From: Mycolicibacterium baixiangningiae
GTDB lineage: Bacteria; Actinomycetota; Actinomycetes; Mycobacteriales; Mycobacteriaceae
Length of the DNA stretch: 64,000 nucleotides
Assembly (NCBI RefSeq): GCF_016313185.1
Contig: NZ_CP066218.1
Coordinates: 1,240,001-1,304,000, forward strand
Reading direction: 5' to 3'
Of this stretch, positions 32,943 to 42,307 are shown one piece after another. Below the pieces are notes generated by a model. It was not told the DNA's origin. It did not search any database and worked only from the letters and a program-made list of their open reading frames with translations. The position numbers were made by a program, and so were the translations under genes. Within the stretch, counting starts at the first letter, position 1, and each line of letters begins with the position of its first letter.

Positions 32943-33416
32943 TCAACTGGGAATAGCCGCAGCGGCGATCGCCTGCTGCAGACCGCGGGTCGCCAACTGA
33001 TCGGCCAACTCGTTGTCGGCGATACCTGAGTGACCCTTCACCCAGAACCACTCGACACGGTGTTGCGCGCAGGCCTTTTGGAGCCGCTGCCACAGATCGA
33101 CGTTCTTCACCGGCTGCTTGGCGGCGGTCATCCAGCCGTTGCGCTCCCACCCGAGCACCCACTTCGTGATGCCGTTGCGGACATAGGTGCTGTCGGTGTG
33201 GAGGTGGACCACCACGGGTCTGGTGAGTGCCTCGAGCGCCATGATCGGCGCGGTCAGCTCCATCCGGTTGTTGCTCGTCGCGCCGGGCTCTCCACCGCAC
33301 ATCTCACGGACGTGTCCGCGCTGGCGCAGGACGGCTCCCCATCCGCCGGGGCCTGGGTTGGGGCGGCATCCGCCGTCGGTGTGGATGACCACTGGGTCCT
33401 CGACGGATTCACTCAC
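32943..33416 (-). CDS. rnhA: Ribonuclease HI
   Basis: The 157-residue protein is a complete type 1 RNase H, which cuts the RNA strand of RNA-DNA hybrids. The four catalytic acids can be seen in [16 protein letters not shown] (Asp14), NNRMELTAP (Glu), HTDSTYV (Asp) and DNELADQLA (Asp); KGHSG is the histidine loop. The ATG at 33416 fits the usual length. It is upstream of the decarboxylase remnant on the same strand and shows no operon partner. Confidence 0.95.
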   Translation of the reverse strand: MSESVEDPVVIHTDGGCRPNPGPGGWGAVLRQRGHVREMCGGEPGATSNNRMELTAPIMALEALTRPVVVHLHTDSTYVRNGITKWVLGWERNGWMTAAKQPVKNVDLWQRLQKACAQHRVEWFWVKGHSGIADNELADQLATRGLQQAIAAAAIPS

Positions 33417-33468
33417 GCGCCGAGGATAGGCACCGGGGCGGTTGCCGGGGTAAGTGACGCGCCGGGAA

Positions 33469-33954
33469 CTAGGTGTGGCGCCGGTCGTGCGGTGCGGTCG
33501 GCGGGACGCGACCCAGCAGGATGCCCAACGCCAGCATCCCGAGCGCCAGCCCGAGGTGCAGCCAGTTGTCGGCGGTGTTGAGGGGGACGAAGTTGGCCGC
33601 CGAATCGTGGTCGATCAGCAGGCCGTAGAGCCACAGCACCGCGTAGACGAGGCCGCCGCCGATCAGGTACCACTTCGCCGCGTTGAACGTGCCGTGCAAC
33701 GTGACGCCGAGGACACCGAACACCAGGTGCACGACGTTGTGCAGGGCCGAGACGGCGAAGACGCCCAGCAGCATCGCCCCCGAATGATGGCTCGCGAAGG
33801 TCAGCTCGTCGTAGTGGGTGGTGATCCCCGGGACGAAGCCCAGGATGCCGACGACCAGGAAAACCGCGCCGACGGCCAACGCCGCCTTCTGCACGGGCGC
33901 TTTGTCCCAGCCCGGCGCGGCCGTCGGTGTGCCCTGCGTACCCGGTGTCGCCAT
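33469..33954 (-). CDS. DUF4383 membrane protein
   Basis: The 161-residue protein has a proline/threonine-rich N-terminal region, then four membrane helices (about 23-45, 57-78, 86-108, 128-148). The [15 protein letters not shown] segment is the DUF4383 mark. The function of this family is unknown; in mycobacteria members are often linked to stress. The ATG at 33954 has GGAGAAAGGG upstream. A SigF-like promoter lies 39 bases upstream. Confidence 0.85.
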   Translation of the reverse strand: MATPGTQGTPTAAPGWDKAPVQKAALAVGAVFLVVGILGFVPGITTHYDELTFASHHSGAMLLGVFAVSALHNVVHLVFGVLGVTLHGTFNAAKWYLIGGGLVYAVLWLYGLLIDHDSAANFVPLNTADNWLHLGLALGMLALGILLGRVPPTAPHDRRHT

Positions 33955-33992
33955 CGGTGAGCCCTTTCTCCTCTGTCTGCCGAGGTTTGCCC

Positions 33993-34018
33993 GTACCCCG
34001 CTGCGCCGCGGGGAAACC
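33993..34018 (-). promoter_or_regulatory. SigF-like promoter of the DUF4383 gene
   Basis: On the minus strand GGTTT (34014-34018) and GGGTAC (33993-33998) are 15 bases apart, matching the mycobacterial SigF consensus GGTTT-N15-17-GGGTA. The start codon is 39 bases downstream. Confidence 0.6.
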
Positions 34019-34053
34019 GATTCACCGAGCACCGAGCGGGGTACCTGCCGGAC

Positions 34054-34902
34054 ATGTCCTCCGACCACCCCGCCTGGGACGACCTCGCGGGACGGTTCGC
34101 GGGGCGGTTGAAGGCCGTGCGGAGCTGCGCGAACCCTGGTTATGTGCGCCCGGACTGGGCCGAACGCAACGAACAGCTGGCCCGCGATCTGCTGCCCGTC
34201 CCACCCGCCGACTTCCTCTGCCATCCGGCCATCGCCTTCCAGATGCTGATGGGGGAGCGCATCGTGCCGCACGAGTTGCCGTACGTCCGGGAACGGCTGC
34301 CCGACGAGGCGCTGTTGACCGAGGATCCAGTGGGCGCGCCGTCGACCGTCCGGGTGCCCGGCACCGAGATCCGCACGTCGCCCAACACCGTGCATCAGCT
34401 CTACCACCTGTTGCGCTACGAGGAGGCCACCGGACGGCGGGTCCGCGACGCCTCGACGATCGTCGAATGGGGTGGCGGGTTCGGCAGCCTGATGCGGTTG
34501 CTCGTGCGGCTGCACGGCGCGGATCCGACCTGCGTAATCATCGACACCCCGGTCTTCACCGCGCTGCAGTGGCTCTACCTGTCCGCGGTGCTGGGGGAGG
34601 ACCGGGTGGTCCTGCACCACCGCGGACCCGTCCGACCCGAAGCGGGACGCGTCAACGTCGTCCCGATCGGCCTCGTCGCGGATCTCGACGTCGACGCGGA
34701 CCTGTTCATCTCGAACTGGGCGCTCAACGAGAGCATGCCCGCCGCGCAGCGCGAGGTGGTGGTGCGGCGCTGGTTCGGTGCACAGTCGCTGCTGCTGGCC
34801 ATGCATGCCGGCGATCCGTTCGCCGCGGTGGTCCTGGACCACGGGGCCCGGGCTGTGCTGCTCGGCGATTTCATGCCCGGCCAGCAGTACCTGGTGCTCT
34901 AA
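34054..34902 (+). CDS. Putative SAM-dependent sugar O-methyltransferase
   Basis: The 282-residue protein carries a glycine-rich SAM-binding motif (IVEWGGGFGSLMRLLVRL, about 137-154) followed by a strand ending in an acidic residue (CVIIDTPVFTALQW). The QLYHLLRYEEATG and FISNWALNESMPAAQRE segments resemble proteins annotated as putative sugar O-methyltransferases. Mycobacteria methylate glycolipid sugars, but no glycolipid genes are nearby. The ATG at 34054 is divergent from the DUF4383 gene; its stop overlaps that of the convergent SDR by three bases. Confidence 0.65.
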   Translation: MSSDHPAWDDLAGRFAGRLKAVRSCANPGYVRPDWAERNEQLARDLLPVPPADFLCHPAIAFQMLMGERIVPHELPYVRERLPDEALLTEDPVGAPSTVRVPGTEIRTSPNTVHQLYHLLRYEEATGRRVRDASTIVEWGGGFGSLMRLLVRLHGADPTCVIIDTPVFTALQWLYLSAVLGEDRVVLHHRGPVRPEAGRVNVVPIGLVADLDVDADLFISNWALNESMPAAQREVVVRRWFGAQSLLLAMHAGDPFAAVVLDHGARAVLLGDFMPGQQYLVL

Positions 34903-35660
34903 GTGATGGTGATGCCGCCGTCGACCACGATCGTCTGCCCCGTCACGTAACCGCCCGCGTCCGATACCAGCCACACCAGCGTGGCCGCGAGTTCCTCCGG
35001 GTCGCCGATGCGGCCCAGGGCCGCCCGCTGGATGACGCTGTCGAGATAGCCGGGCTTGTATTGGTCGGTCATCTCAGATTTGAAGAACCCGGGTGCGATG
35101 GCGTTGACCCGGATGCCCTTGCGAACTCCCCACTGCTGGGCCAGGTCTCGTGTCAGCCCCGTGATCGCCGCCTTGCTCGCGCTGTAGGCCGCCTGCGGCA
35201 GACCCGCCGTGGTGATGCCGAGGATGCTCGAGATGTTGACCACCGAACTGCCCGGCGCCATCACCCGCCCGCAGGCCTGCGCGGCCCAGTACGCACCGTT
35301 GAGGTTGATGTCGACGACCGCGCGGAACTCCTCCGGGGTCTCGCGGGTGGCGGGGACAGCGGTGCCCACACCGGCATTGTTGACGAGTACGTCGACCCGC
35401 CCGAATTCGGCCATCGCCGCGTCGACCATCGCCTGGCACTGCGCGGGGTCGGTGACGTCGGTGGCGACCGACAGCGCGCGGCGCCCCGACGAGCGCACCA
35501 ATTCCGCGGTGCCCTCGAGTTTCTCGACGCGGCGGGCGGCCAGCACGACGTCCGCACCGGCCTCGGCGCACGCCGTGGAGAACGACACACCGAGACCAGA
35601 GGAGGCGCCGGTGACGATGACGACCTTGTCGTCGAGACGGAATCTGTCGAGAACGGACAT
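34899..35660 (-). CDS. Short-chain dehydrogenase/reductase, 3-oxoacyl-ACP-reductase-like
   Basis: This 253-residue SDR has TGASSGLG (cofactor binding, about 15-22), NNAGVG, NISSILG with the catalytic serine, and YSASKAAITGL with the YxxxK pair; it ends VDGG. It probably uses NAD(P)H on a small alcohol or ketone. The ATG at 35660 gives the normal MSVLDRFRLDDK start; an in-frame ATG three codons upstream is equally possible because neither has a clear ribosome site. It follows cydB by about 50 bases on the same strand but may have its own promoter. Confidence 0.88.
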   Translation of the reverse strand: MSVLDRFRLDDKVVIVTGASSGLGVSFSTACAEAGADVVLAARRVEKLEGTAELVRSSGRRALSVATDVTDPAQCQAMVDAAMAEFGRVDVLVNNAGVGTAVPATRETPEEFRAVVDINLNGAYWAAQACGRVMAPGSSVVNISSILGITTAGLPQAAYSASKAAITGLTRDLAQQWGVRKGIRVNAIAPGFFKSEMTDQYKPGYLDSVIQRAALGRIGDPEELAATLVWLVSDAGGYVTGQTIVVDGGITIT

Positions 35661-35710
35661 GGTGGTCATCCCATCACACCGGCACTGCGCCACCGGAGCC
35701 CGTTCCTGGG

Positions 35711-36712
35711 TCAGGCCCGGCTCCACTCCTCGGTCTGCGTGAGCCACAGCAGATAACCGAGCGCGGGCAGCACCAGGACCGCGGCCAGGCCGACCACCAC
35801 GAGCAACCCGACCAGCGTCGCGTCGGCGCCGGCCGCGTCGGCGATCGTCACCTCGCCGACCAGCAGCCACGGATACTGACCCACACCCCAGCCGGTGATG
35901 ACGGCGACCACCGCCCCGGCCGCCGGGAACCGCGCCAGCGCGTACCGCCGCCGCCACACCAGCACGAGCGTCGCGATGCCGCCCAGCGCCGCGACGACCA
36001 GCAGCGGTGCGCCGCGGCTCGCGAGCCCGGCGGAGAGCACCGGGGCGTCGTGCGCGACGGGATACAGCCCGGCGAAGACGATGACACCGGCGACGATGCC
36101 GACGATCAGCGTGCGCATCCGCAGCATGTCGGCGAGCGCAGTGTGGCCCGCGCGCTGGGCGTCCGCGGTGAGGAACACTCCCGCCAGGAATACGCACGTC
36201 GTGACCGCCAGCGCACCACCCACCAGCGAGGTCGGGTTGAGCCACGATCCGATCCGGTCGCCGTACCCGTCGGCGGGCACCCGGCCCGAGGCGATGGCCC
36301 CGGCGACGGTGCCCAGGAAGAACGGGGTGATCAGCGACGACCCGGCGAAGACCGCGCCGAACAGCTGGGCTTGGCGGAGGGTGCCGGAGTACTTGCGGAA
36401 GGCGAAACTCGCTCCGCGCAGCACGATTCCGGCGAGCGCGAGCATCAGCGGGATGAACAGCGTGGTCATCGCGGCGGCGAATGCGGCCGGAAAACCCGTC
36501 CACCAGATGACGAGGATGTAGATCAGCCACACGTGGTTGGCCTCCCACACTGGCCCGATGCTGTGATCGACCAGCGTGCGGACCTCACTGCCGCGGCGAG
36601 CGTTGCCGGCGGTCAGATCGTAGAAGCCGGAGCCGAAGTCGGCACCGCCGAGCACGGCGTAGACGATGACCCCGAGGAACATCGCCGCGGCGACCACCGT
36701 CGCCAGACTCAC
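35711..36712 (-). CDS. cydB: Cytochrome bd-type (CioB) ubiquinol/menaquinol oxidase subunit II
   Basis: The 333-residue protein has about eight membrane helices and the CydB start region (FLGVIVYAVLGGADFGSGFYDL). It pairs with subunit I and helps bind the haems of a bd-type terminal oxidase that reduces oxygen to water with menaquinol. The GTG start overlaps the cydA stop (GTGA), so translation is coupled. The cydDC exporter genes that accompany the main mycobacterial bd oxidase are not present here. Confidence 0.9.
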   Translation of the reverse strand: MSLATVVAAAMFLGVIVYAVLGGADFGSGFYDLTAGNARRGSEVRTLVDHSIGPVWEANHVWLIYILVIWWTGFPAAFAAAMTTLFIPLMLALAGIVLRGASFAFRKYSGTLRQAQLFGAVFAGSSLITPFFLGTVAGAIASGRVPADGYGDRIGSWLNPTSLVGGALAVTTCVFLAGVFLTADAQRAGHTALADMLRMRTLIVGIVAGVIVFAGLYPVAHDAPVLSAGLASRGAPLLVVAALGGIATLVLVWRRRYALARFPAAGAVVAVITGWGVGQYPWLLVGEVTIADAAGADATLVGLLVVVGLAAVLVLPALGYLLWLTQTEEWSRA

Positions 36713-38094
36713 GGCACCGGTTCCCGCTGCGGTGGCCCGTACGGGCTGGGCAGGTCCTCGTCACCGGCGCGCCACCGCCGGGCCATGGAACGCAGCACGA
36801 CGACGGCGCCGACGGTCATGCCGAGATAGACCACCAGCACACCGATGTAGCTCCACCACAGGCCGCTGCTCATGCTGGCCGCGTCGCTGGTGCGCAGGGT
36901 CTGCCACACCGTCCACGGTTGCCGTCCGACTTCTGTTGCCACCCAACCGAATTCGACGGCAAGGATCGCCAGGGGCCCGGCGATGACGGCGAATCGCAGG
37001 AACCAGCGGTTGCCGAGGAGGTCGCGGCGGCGCCACCGCAGGAACCAGTAGAGGACGACCGCCGCGGCGAGCAGTGTGCCAATAACCACCATCGACTGGA
37101 ACGCCAGGTGCGTGATGTTGACCGGCGGATGTTCATCCTCGGGGATGGTGTCGAGACCGGGCACCGGGGCGTCCCAGGAGTTGCGGGCGATGATCGACCC
37201 CAGCCGTGGAATGTCCAGCGCCCAGCGGACTTCGCCGTCGACGAGGATTCCGCCCAGCCGCAGCGGCGCCGGACTCTCGGTCGTCTCGGCGAGTTCGAAG
37301 GCCGCTAGCTTCGCCGGCTGGGTGTCGTGGATCCGCATGCCGAGGAAGTGGCCGATGAAGGGCTGGGCCAGGGCCGCCACGGAGGCGAAGGCGAACGGCA
37401 CCATGAAGCCGAGCCGGTGGTGAGCATCGTTGCGGCCCCGCAGGATTCCGGCGGCATACACGCCCGACACCACCAGCCCGACGACCATGAACGCGGCCAC
37501 CCACATGTGCAGGAACTGCAACCAGACACCGCTGTTGAACATCGCCCGCCACGGGTTGACGTCCACCACCTCACCATCGCGGATCGCGAACCCGGCGGGG
37601 TGGTTCATCCACGCGTTCACCGACACCACACAGAATGTGCCGACGACGCCGGAGACCCCCATCGGGATGAGCATCGCCAGGTGGCGGCGTGGCGGCATGC
37701 GGTCCCAGCCGTAGAGGTAGATGCCGAGGAAGATCGCTTCGACGAAGAACGACAGGCCTTCGAACGCGAACGGGAGGCCGAGCACATCGCCGAACCGGCC
37801 CATCAGCCCCGGCCACAGCAGGCCCATCTCGAAGCTGAGGACCGTACCCGAGACGGCGCCGATCGCGAAGAGCACCGCGGCGACCTTGGCCCAGCGCCGG
37901 GCCAGGCCCAGCGCAACGGGATCCTCACGCACCAGGCCGCGGCGGTGCACGACGTAGATGATGGTGGGAAAAGCCACCCCGAAGCACGCGAGAATGATGT
38001 GCCAGCCGAGCGATACCGCCATCTGCTGGCGCGCCGGGAGCAGGCCGGGCGGCTCCCCGCTCGACGCCAGCACCAGGAACTCGGTGAGTGCCAT
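36709..38094 (-). CDS. cydA: Cytochrome bd-type (CioA) quinol oxidase subunit I, short Q-loop
   Basis: The 461-residue subunit has about nine helices and the bd landmarks: an early His (LGWHIILACFGVAFP), GRQPW in VATEVGRQPWTVWQTLRT near residue 400, and FEGLSFFVEAIFLGIYLYGW. The Q-loop between helices 6 and 7 is short, as in the cyanide-insensitive CioA group, not the long-loop CydA of E. coli. The ATG at 38094 gives the family start; the upstream codons are not conserved-looking. It is the first gene of a two-gene operon. Confidence 0.9.
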   Translation of the reverse strand: MALTEFLVLASSGEPPGLLPARQQMAVSLGWHIILACFGVAFPTIIYVVHRRGLVREDPVALGLARRWAKVAAVLFAIGAVSGTVLSFEMGLLWPGLMGRFGDVLGLPFAFEGLSFFVEAIFLGIYLYGWDRMPPRRHLAMLIPMGVSGVVGTFCVVSVNAWMNHPAGFAIRDGEVVDVNPWRAMFNSGVWLQFLHMWVAAFMVVGLVVSGVYAAGILRGRNDAHHRLGFMVPFAFASVAALAQPFIGHFLGMRIHDTQPAKLAAFELAETTESPAPLRLGGILVDGEVRWALDIPRLGSIIARNSWDAPVPGLDTIPEDEHPPVNITHLAFQSMVVIGTLLAAAVVLYWFLRWRRRDLLGNRWFLRFAVIAGPLAILAVEFGWVATEVGRQPWTVWQTLRTSDAASMSSGLWWSYIGVLVVYLGMTVGAVVVLRSMARRWRAGDEDLPSPYGPPQREPVP

Positions 38095-38538
38095 CGCGTG
38101 CGCGGTACCCGATGTGGTGGCCTGCAAACATCCACGCGGGCGCATACGGGCGCGGTTGCGTTTCTCGCAGAGCTTCCGCGGCCCGTCGGCTCTGGCGGCA
38201 GACGGTCGCGTACGTCAAACATATTGTTCTGCAGGGTGGTTCGACTGCCACCCCGCTGCCCTGGACATACCGGCCGCCTGCTCGCGGCCGACGCGCTGCA
38301 GTCCGCGCCGGCCTCGGTTGCAGTATGCTGATGACGGCCTTCCCGTCGCGAACCGCACCACCGAGACCGTCGCCCGCGTCGCCACCGAATGGGGTTTCGC
38401 ACACACTGGCAGGTTCGCCGTGAGGGACCGCGAAGCCGACGGTCAGAGCCCGCACGCCACGTTGCGTGGCGAGACGCCACACGTTCGGAGTCCGACAGCA
38501 GTATCGTTTTAACGGTCAGCAGAAGAGGGGGTCGCCGA
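38095..38538. other. Intergenic region between cydA and GAF-ANTAR gene
   Basis: About 440 bases without a recognisable gene. It contains an imperfect hairpin (GCAGGGTGG with CCACCCCGCTGC) near 38230-38260. It must hold the divergent promoters of the oxidase operon and the GAF-ANTAR gene, but no clear -35/-10 pair or operator was identified. Confidence 0.4.
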
Positions 38539-39240
38539 GTGATCGAAGACCGTCAGAGTGCCCTCGCGCAGAAGCTCGCAGAGCTGACTCGCGACGTCAC
38601 CGTCCGCAACACCGGCGACCCGCCTGCGGCGCTTGAAGAGCTGGTCGGAAACGCCACCGACTACGTTCCCAACGCCCGGTATGCCGGTATCACCTTGGCC
38701 ACGCGCGACGGCGCCGTCGAATCGGTCGCGGCCACCCACCGGTATGCGGAGCTGCTGGACCACATTCAGGAGAAACACCAAGAAGGACCGTGCCTGTCGG
38801 CTGCCTGGCACCAGCACACCATCGAGGTCCCGGACCTCAAGACGGACGGCCGCTGGCCGGCTTACCAACGTGAGGCACTCGCTGCGACGCCTGTCAGGTC
38901 GATCCTCTCCTATCAACTGTTCACCGGGGCGAAGAATCTGGGAGCGCTCAACTTCTACGCTCATCACGCCGATGCCTTCACCGCCCAGGATGTGGAGCTC
39001 GGTCTCGTCTTCGCCACCCACGTCGCGCTCACCTGGAACATGGTGCTGCTCGACTCGCAGATGCGCAGTGCGCTGGCCTCCCGCGACATCATCGGGCAGG
39101 CCAAGGGGATGATCATGGAACGCTTCGATGTCGACGCCGTACGCGCCTTCGAGCTGCTGAAGCGGCTGTCACAGGATTCGAACACCTCGCTGGTCACGGT
39201 CGCCGAGCGGCTGGTGACCGCTGACCATCCATCCCGATGA
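38539..39240 (+). CDS. GAF and ANTAR domain RNA-binding antiterminator, second copy
   Basis: The 233-residue protein has a GAF domain (about 20-165, with HQEGPCLSAAW) and an ANTAR domain (about 170-228, with IIGQAKGMIMERFDVDAVRAF). It parallels the protein at 1957 but its GAF region differs. The GTG at 38539 follows AGAAGAGGGGG, a strong ribosome site, and the codons upstream have no family similarity. A small Arg/Ala-rich ORF starts inside its stop codon. Confidence 0.88.
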   Translation: MIEDRQSALAQKLAELTRDVTVRNTGDPPAALEELVGNATDYVPNARYAGITLATRDGAVESVAATHRYAELLDHIQEKHQEGPCLSAAWHQHTIEVPDLKTDGRWPAYQREALAATPVRSILSYQLFTGAKNLGALNFYAHHADAFTAQDVELGLVFATHVALTWNMVLLDSQMRSALASRDIIGQAKGMIMERFDVDAVRAFELLKRLSQDSNTSLVTVAERLVTADHPSR

Positions 39241-39632
39241 CGGCACCGGAAGAGCAGGACGGCAACCCTGCGGCGCGGCGCGAGGCGGCACGAGTTCGTG
39301 CCGACGAACTGCGCCGGCGACGTGAAGAGCTCGACAACGGTGTACCGCCCTCGGATGAAACCGTCGAACGTGCGCGCCGCCGCGCCGACGCGGCCCTCGA
39401 ACGCGCGATACAGGCCCATGAAGCCGCCGCACTGCGGCACCGGGATGCCAGCGCGGCCCATCGCCGGGTAGCGGCCGTTCACGAGGACGCCGCGGTGCGC
39501 GCGGGCGACGGGAACGCGGACGCGCACCAAGACGCTGCGGCCTATCACCGCAACGAAGCCGAGCGGCACGACGCCGCGGCCGCCGAAGAGTGCGATCGGG
39601 GCGAAGAGGACGAAGCGCGGCGCCGGGTCTAG
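39237..39632 (+). CDS. Small Arg/Ala-rich coiled-coil protein, unknown function
   Basis: The 131-residue product is almost wholly helical in composition: alanine, arginine and glutamate dominate, with repeats such as RRADAALERAIQAHEAA and histidine-rich HRDASAAHRRVAAVHEDAA. No domain is recognised. The ATG overlaps the stop of the GAF-ANTAR gene by four bases, so it is translated with that regulator and may be its partner. The histidines recur at regular spacing through the middle of the protein. Confidence 0.7.
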   Translation: MTAPEEQDGNPAARREAARVRADELRRRREELDNGVPPSDETVERARRRADAALERAIQAHEAAALRHRDASAAHRRVAAVHEDAAVRAGDGNADAHQDAAAYHRNEAERHDAAAAEECDRGEEDEARRRV

Positions 39633-39647
39633 AGGCTACTCACCCCG

Positions 39648-41492
39648 TCAGTTCTGAACTTCCATCAGCAGCAGCGCGCCGTTGACCGTGCCCTGCGGTG
39701 ACCGGAACGCGCTGCAGGTGACGCGGAGCCGGGCGGTTCGGCCTCGACGGTTGACGGCGTCGACGACCGTTTCGCCCGTGCTGTCCGGTTCGACGAACGC
39801 CCGTCCGATGAGCGGGTGGATCTCCGCGATGGGCATGCCCGAGTCCAGCGAGGACAGCGGTACGCCCGTCGTCTCGTCGGCGCGCAGCCCCCACAGGTCC
39901 TCACATTCCCGGTTCCAGACCACCACCCGCATCTCGCGGTCGACCACGATCATCCCGAGCTGGACCGAGTTCACCAGTGAATCGAGGAAGGCGCTGGCCT
40001 CGTCGAGTTCGACGCTTCGCTCACGAAGGGTGTCGTTGATCGTGTGCAACTCGTCGTTGGTGGACTGGAGTTCCTCGTTCATCGTCTCGAGTTCCTCGTT
40101 GGTGGACTGGAGTTCCTCGTTGGTGGTCTCCAACTCCTCCACCGTCGACTGGAGTTCCTCGTTGGTGGTCTCCAACTCCTCGTTGGTGGACTGCAACTCC
40201 TCGTAGGCGGCCTCCAACTGGTGATTGACCTGCACCACCTTGCCCACCAGTGCCCTCGTGGCAGTGATGTCGAAGAAGACGATCGATACCCCGAGCAGTC
40301 CGTTGTCGACGTCGACGAGCGGGTTGACGTGGATCTCAAACCAGATCGGATCCGGGCCGGCACGCTGCCACTCCACGTCCTCGATACGTGCCGAGCGTCG
40401 CTCGACCTTCGCCTGCTCGATGTAAGCGCGCAACTCGACCGGCCGGAACGACACCTCGAGATCACGCAGCAGCCGACCTATGTCGCGCGCAGAGAGCCCG
40501 AACGTCGACTCGGCCTGCTGATTGATCATGGCGACCGTGTCATCGCCCGTCACCACGATCTGAGCGACGGGGCTGGCGCGGAAGGCAAGTTCCCGAATGG
40601 GCGACAACCCCGGTAGGTCACCGTGCCGCTCGATGGCGGAGACGCTGTCGCGAAGGGGCCCCAGACCGTTCTGCGCGTTGGGCGCCTTCCGGAAGATGCG
40701 ATTTTTCAAGTCGATCGGAACGAACCGCTCGCTGTGGCTGAGCAACATCTCGGCGTGCCCGAGGAACAGCGTGCCGCGGGGCGCCAGTGCGAATTGCAAC
40801 CGCTTCAAGACGTTCTGCTGAGTCTCGGCGTTCAGGTACATCAACAGGTTCCGGCAGACGAGGAGATCGACCCGGGATATCGGTGCGTCCTTGACCAGGT
40901 CGTTGCGCCCGAAGATGACCGCCCGGCGCAGATCCTTGCGGAAGACGTAGTGGCCGTTGGTGTGGTCGAAATAGCGTTCGAGCAGTTCCGGCGGTATCGA
41001 TTCGACGGCCTTGGCCTCGAAGGTGCCCGCCCGCGCCTCGGCCAGCGCGTCCTCGTCCACATCGGTGGCATAGATCTTCACCCGCTGCCGGAAGCCGTCC
41101 GGGCCGAGCGCTTCGGCGAGGAGCATGGCGACTGTGTAGGCCTCCTGCCCCGAGGCGCATCCGGCGCTCCACACCCGGATCTGGTCGTTGGGGCCCCGCT
41201 CGGCCAGCATGGCCGGAATCACGTCGTCGCGGATGACGTCCCAGGCCGGCCGGTCCCGGAAAAAGGTGGTGACGTTGATCAGGATCGTGTTGAACAGGGA
41301 CACGAATTCATCGGCGGAGGCCTGCAGCACGTCGAGGTACTCCTCGAACGTCTGGAAGCCGGCGTGGTCCATCCGATGCCGGACCCGCCGCATCAACGAG
41401 GCGCGCTTGTAGCCGGTGAAATCGAAGCCACGGGTGTCCCGCAGATAGCGCAGCAGCGCTTCGAACGCCTCGTCTGTCTCGCCGCTCGCCAT
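39648..41492 (-). CDS. CheR-type methyltransferase with coiled coil and two PAS-like regions
   Basis: The 614-residue protein has an N-terminal CheR domain (about 1-270) with the GYKRASLMRRVRHRM helix, SAM motif VWSAGCASGQEAYTVAML and CRNLLMYL. PAS-like regions follow (about 300-400 and 500-610), separated by a long heptad coiled coil (about 405-495) built from repeats such as TNEELETTNEELQSTVEEL. CheR methylates glutamates in chemoreceptors, but none are seen here, so the target is unknown. It is last in a cheB / STAS-ATPase / cheR operon. Confidence 0.9.
   Translation of the reverse strand: MASGETDEAFEALLRYLRDTRGFDFTGYKRASLMRRVRHRMDHAGFQTFEEYLDVLQASADEFVSLFNTILINVTTFFRDRPAWDVIRDDVIPAMLAERGPNDQIRVWSAGCASGQEAYTVAMLLAEALGPDGFRQRVKIYATDVDEDALAEARAGTFEAKAVESIPPELLERYFDHTNGHYVFRKDLRRAVIFGRNDLVKDAPISRVDLLVCRNLLMYLNAETQQNVLKRLQFALAPRGTLFLGHAEMLLSHSERFVPIDLKNRIFRKAPNAQNGLGPLRDSVSAIERHGDLPGLSPIRELAFRASPVAQIVVTGDDTVAMINQQAESTFGLSARDIGRLLRDLEVSFRPVELRAYIEQAKVERRSARIEDVEWQRAGPDPIWFEIHVNPLVDVDNGLLGVSIVFFDITATRALVGKVVQVNHQLEAAYEELQSTNEELETTNEELQSTVEELETTNEELQSTNEELETMNEELQSTNDELHTINDTLRERSVELDEASAFLDSLVNSVQLGMIVVDREMRVVVWNRECEDLWGLRADETTGVPLSSLDSGMPIAEIHPLIGRAFVEPDSTGETVVDAVNRRGRTARLRVTCSAFRSPQGTVNGALLLMEVQN
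40030..40206 (-). repeat. Heptad-repeat coding segment in the CheR-like gene
   Basis: A 21-base-type repeat encodes the tandem (T)NEEL(E/Q)(T/S) coiled coil of the CheR protein. The near-identical DNA units may shrink or expand by recombination while leaving the frame intact. Confidence 0.7.
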
Positions 41493-41536
41493 CGTCCACC
41501 CGCCCAGTTGTGCCGCAGGATCAGAGTACTTGGCGA

Positions 41537-42307
41537 CTACAACCGGTTCTCCGGGCCCAATACCGCCCAGACGGCCTTACCGGTCGGGGTCGGGGCGTTG
41601 CCCCAGGCCCGGGACAGCGCCGCGACGATCTTCAGTCCCGAGGGGCGGTTGACCTCCTCCACGAATTCGTGGACGTTGGCCGCTACGTGGCTGGCGTCCT
41701 CGACGGCCACCGTGACGACGGTGCCGTCGGTCTCCAGTCGCAGACTGGGCCGGCTGTCGGTGTGTCCGAGAACATTCTCGACGAACGCCGTGACGACGAC
41801 CTTGGCGACCGGGACCAGCGCGGCCTGCGACCACGTCGTCAGCCAATCCTCCACGAATTGTCTCGACTGGTTCAGGCTCGAGCGATCAGCCGACAGATCG
41901 GCCCGCGCCCGGCGCCGGTAGCGCGGCGGTTCGGCGCCGTCCAACACCGTCAGCGCCTCGCCGAGGGTCGCGTGCACCGGCACATACCGGGCGATGCCGT
42001 TGCGCCTGATGGCCGAGCGGCCTTCGCTGTGCTCACAGACGAGCAGAATGGGTACCTCCGGCCAGCGGGCGACATGCCAGCTCGCACTCGTGAACACCGC
42101 CCATGCCGACTCGGCGGGTACATCGAGCGCACTGACATCGACGACGACGCCCGCGGGGGCGTCCAGCGCCGCTTTGATGATCCTGTCCCGCAGGGCACGG
42201 TAGGAAACGCTGTCCAGACGTCCCCGGCATGTGAGCAATGCCGTATCGCCCACGATCGTCTCGGCGACCGTGATGTCGGTGTCGTCAGCCTTCACCGTGA
42301 TCGCCAT
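41537..42307 (-). CDS. STAS domain fused to RsbW-like ATP-binding domain
   Basis: The 256-residue protein joins an N-terminal STAS-like domain (about 10-125) to a C-terminal HATPase domain (about 140-250). The ATPase N-box is visible in VVTAFVENVLGHTDS. In separate proteins these are an anti-anti-sigma factor and its serine kinase/anti-sigma factor; here one chain holds both. The gene position matches Rv0941c of M. tuberculosis. Its start overlaps the CheB stop by 23 bases. It probably controls a sigma factor, perhaps SigF, but the partner is not known. Confidence 0.82.
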   Translation of the reverse strand: MAITVKADDTDITVAETIVGDTALLTCRGRLDSVSYRALRDRIIKAALDAPAGVVVDVSALDVPAESAWAVFTSASWHVARWPEVPILLVCEHSEGRSAIRRNGIARYVPVHATLGEALTVLDGAEPPRYRRRARADLSADRSSLNQSRQFVEDWLTTWSQAALVPVAKVVVTAFVENVLGHTDSRPSLRLETDGTVVTVAVEDASHVAANVHEFVEEVNRPSGLKIVAALSRAWGNAPTPTGKAVWAVLGPENRL

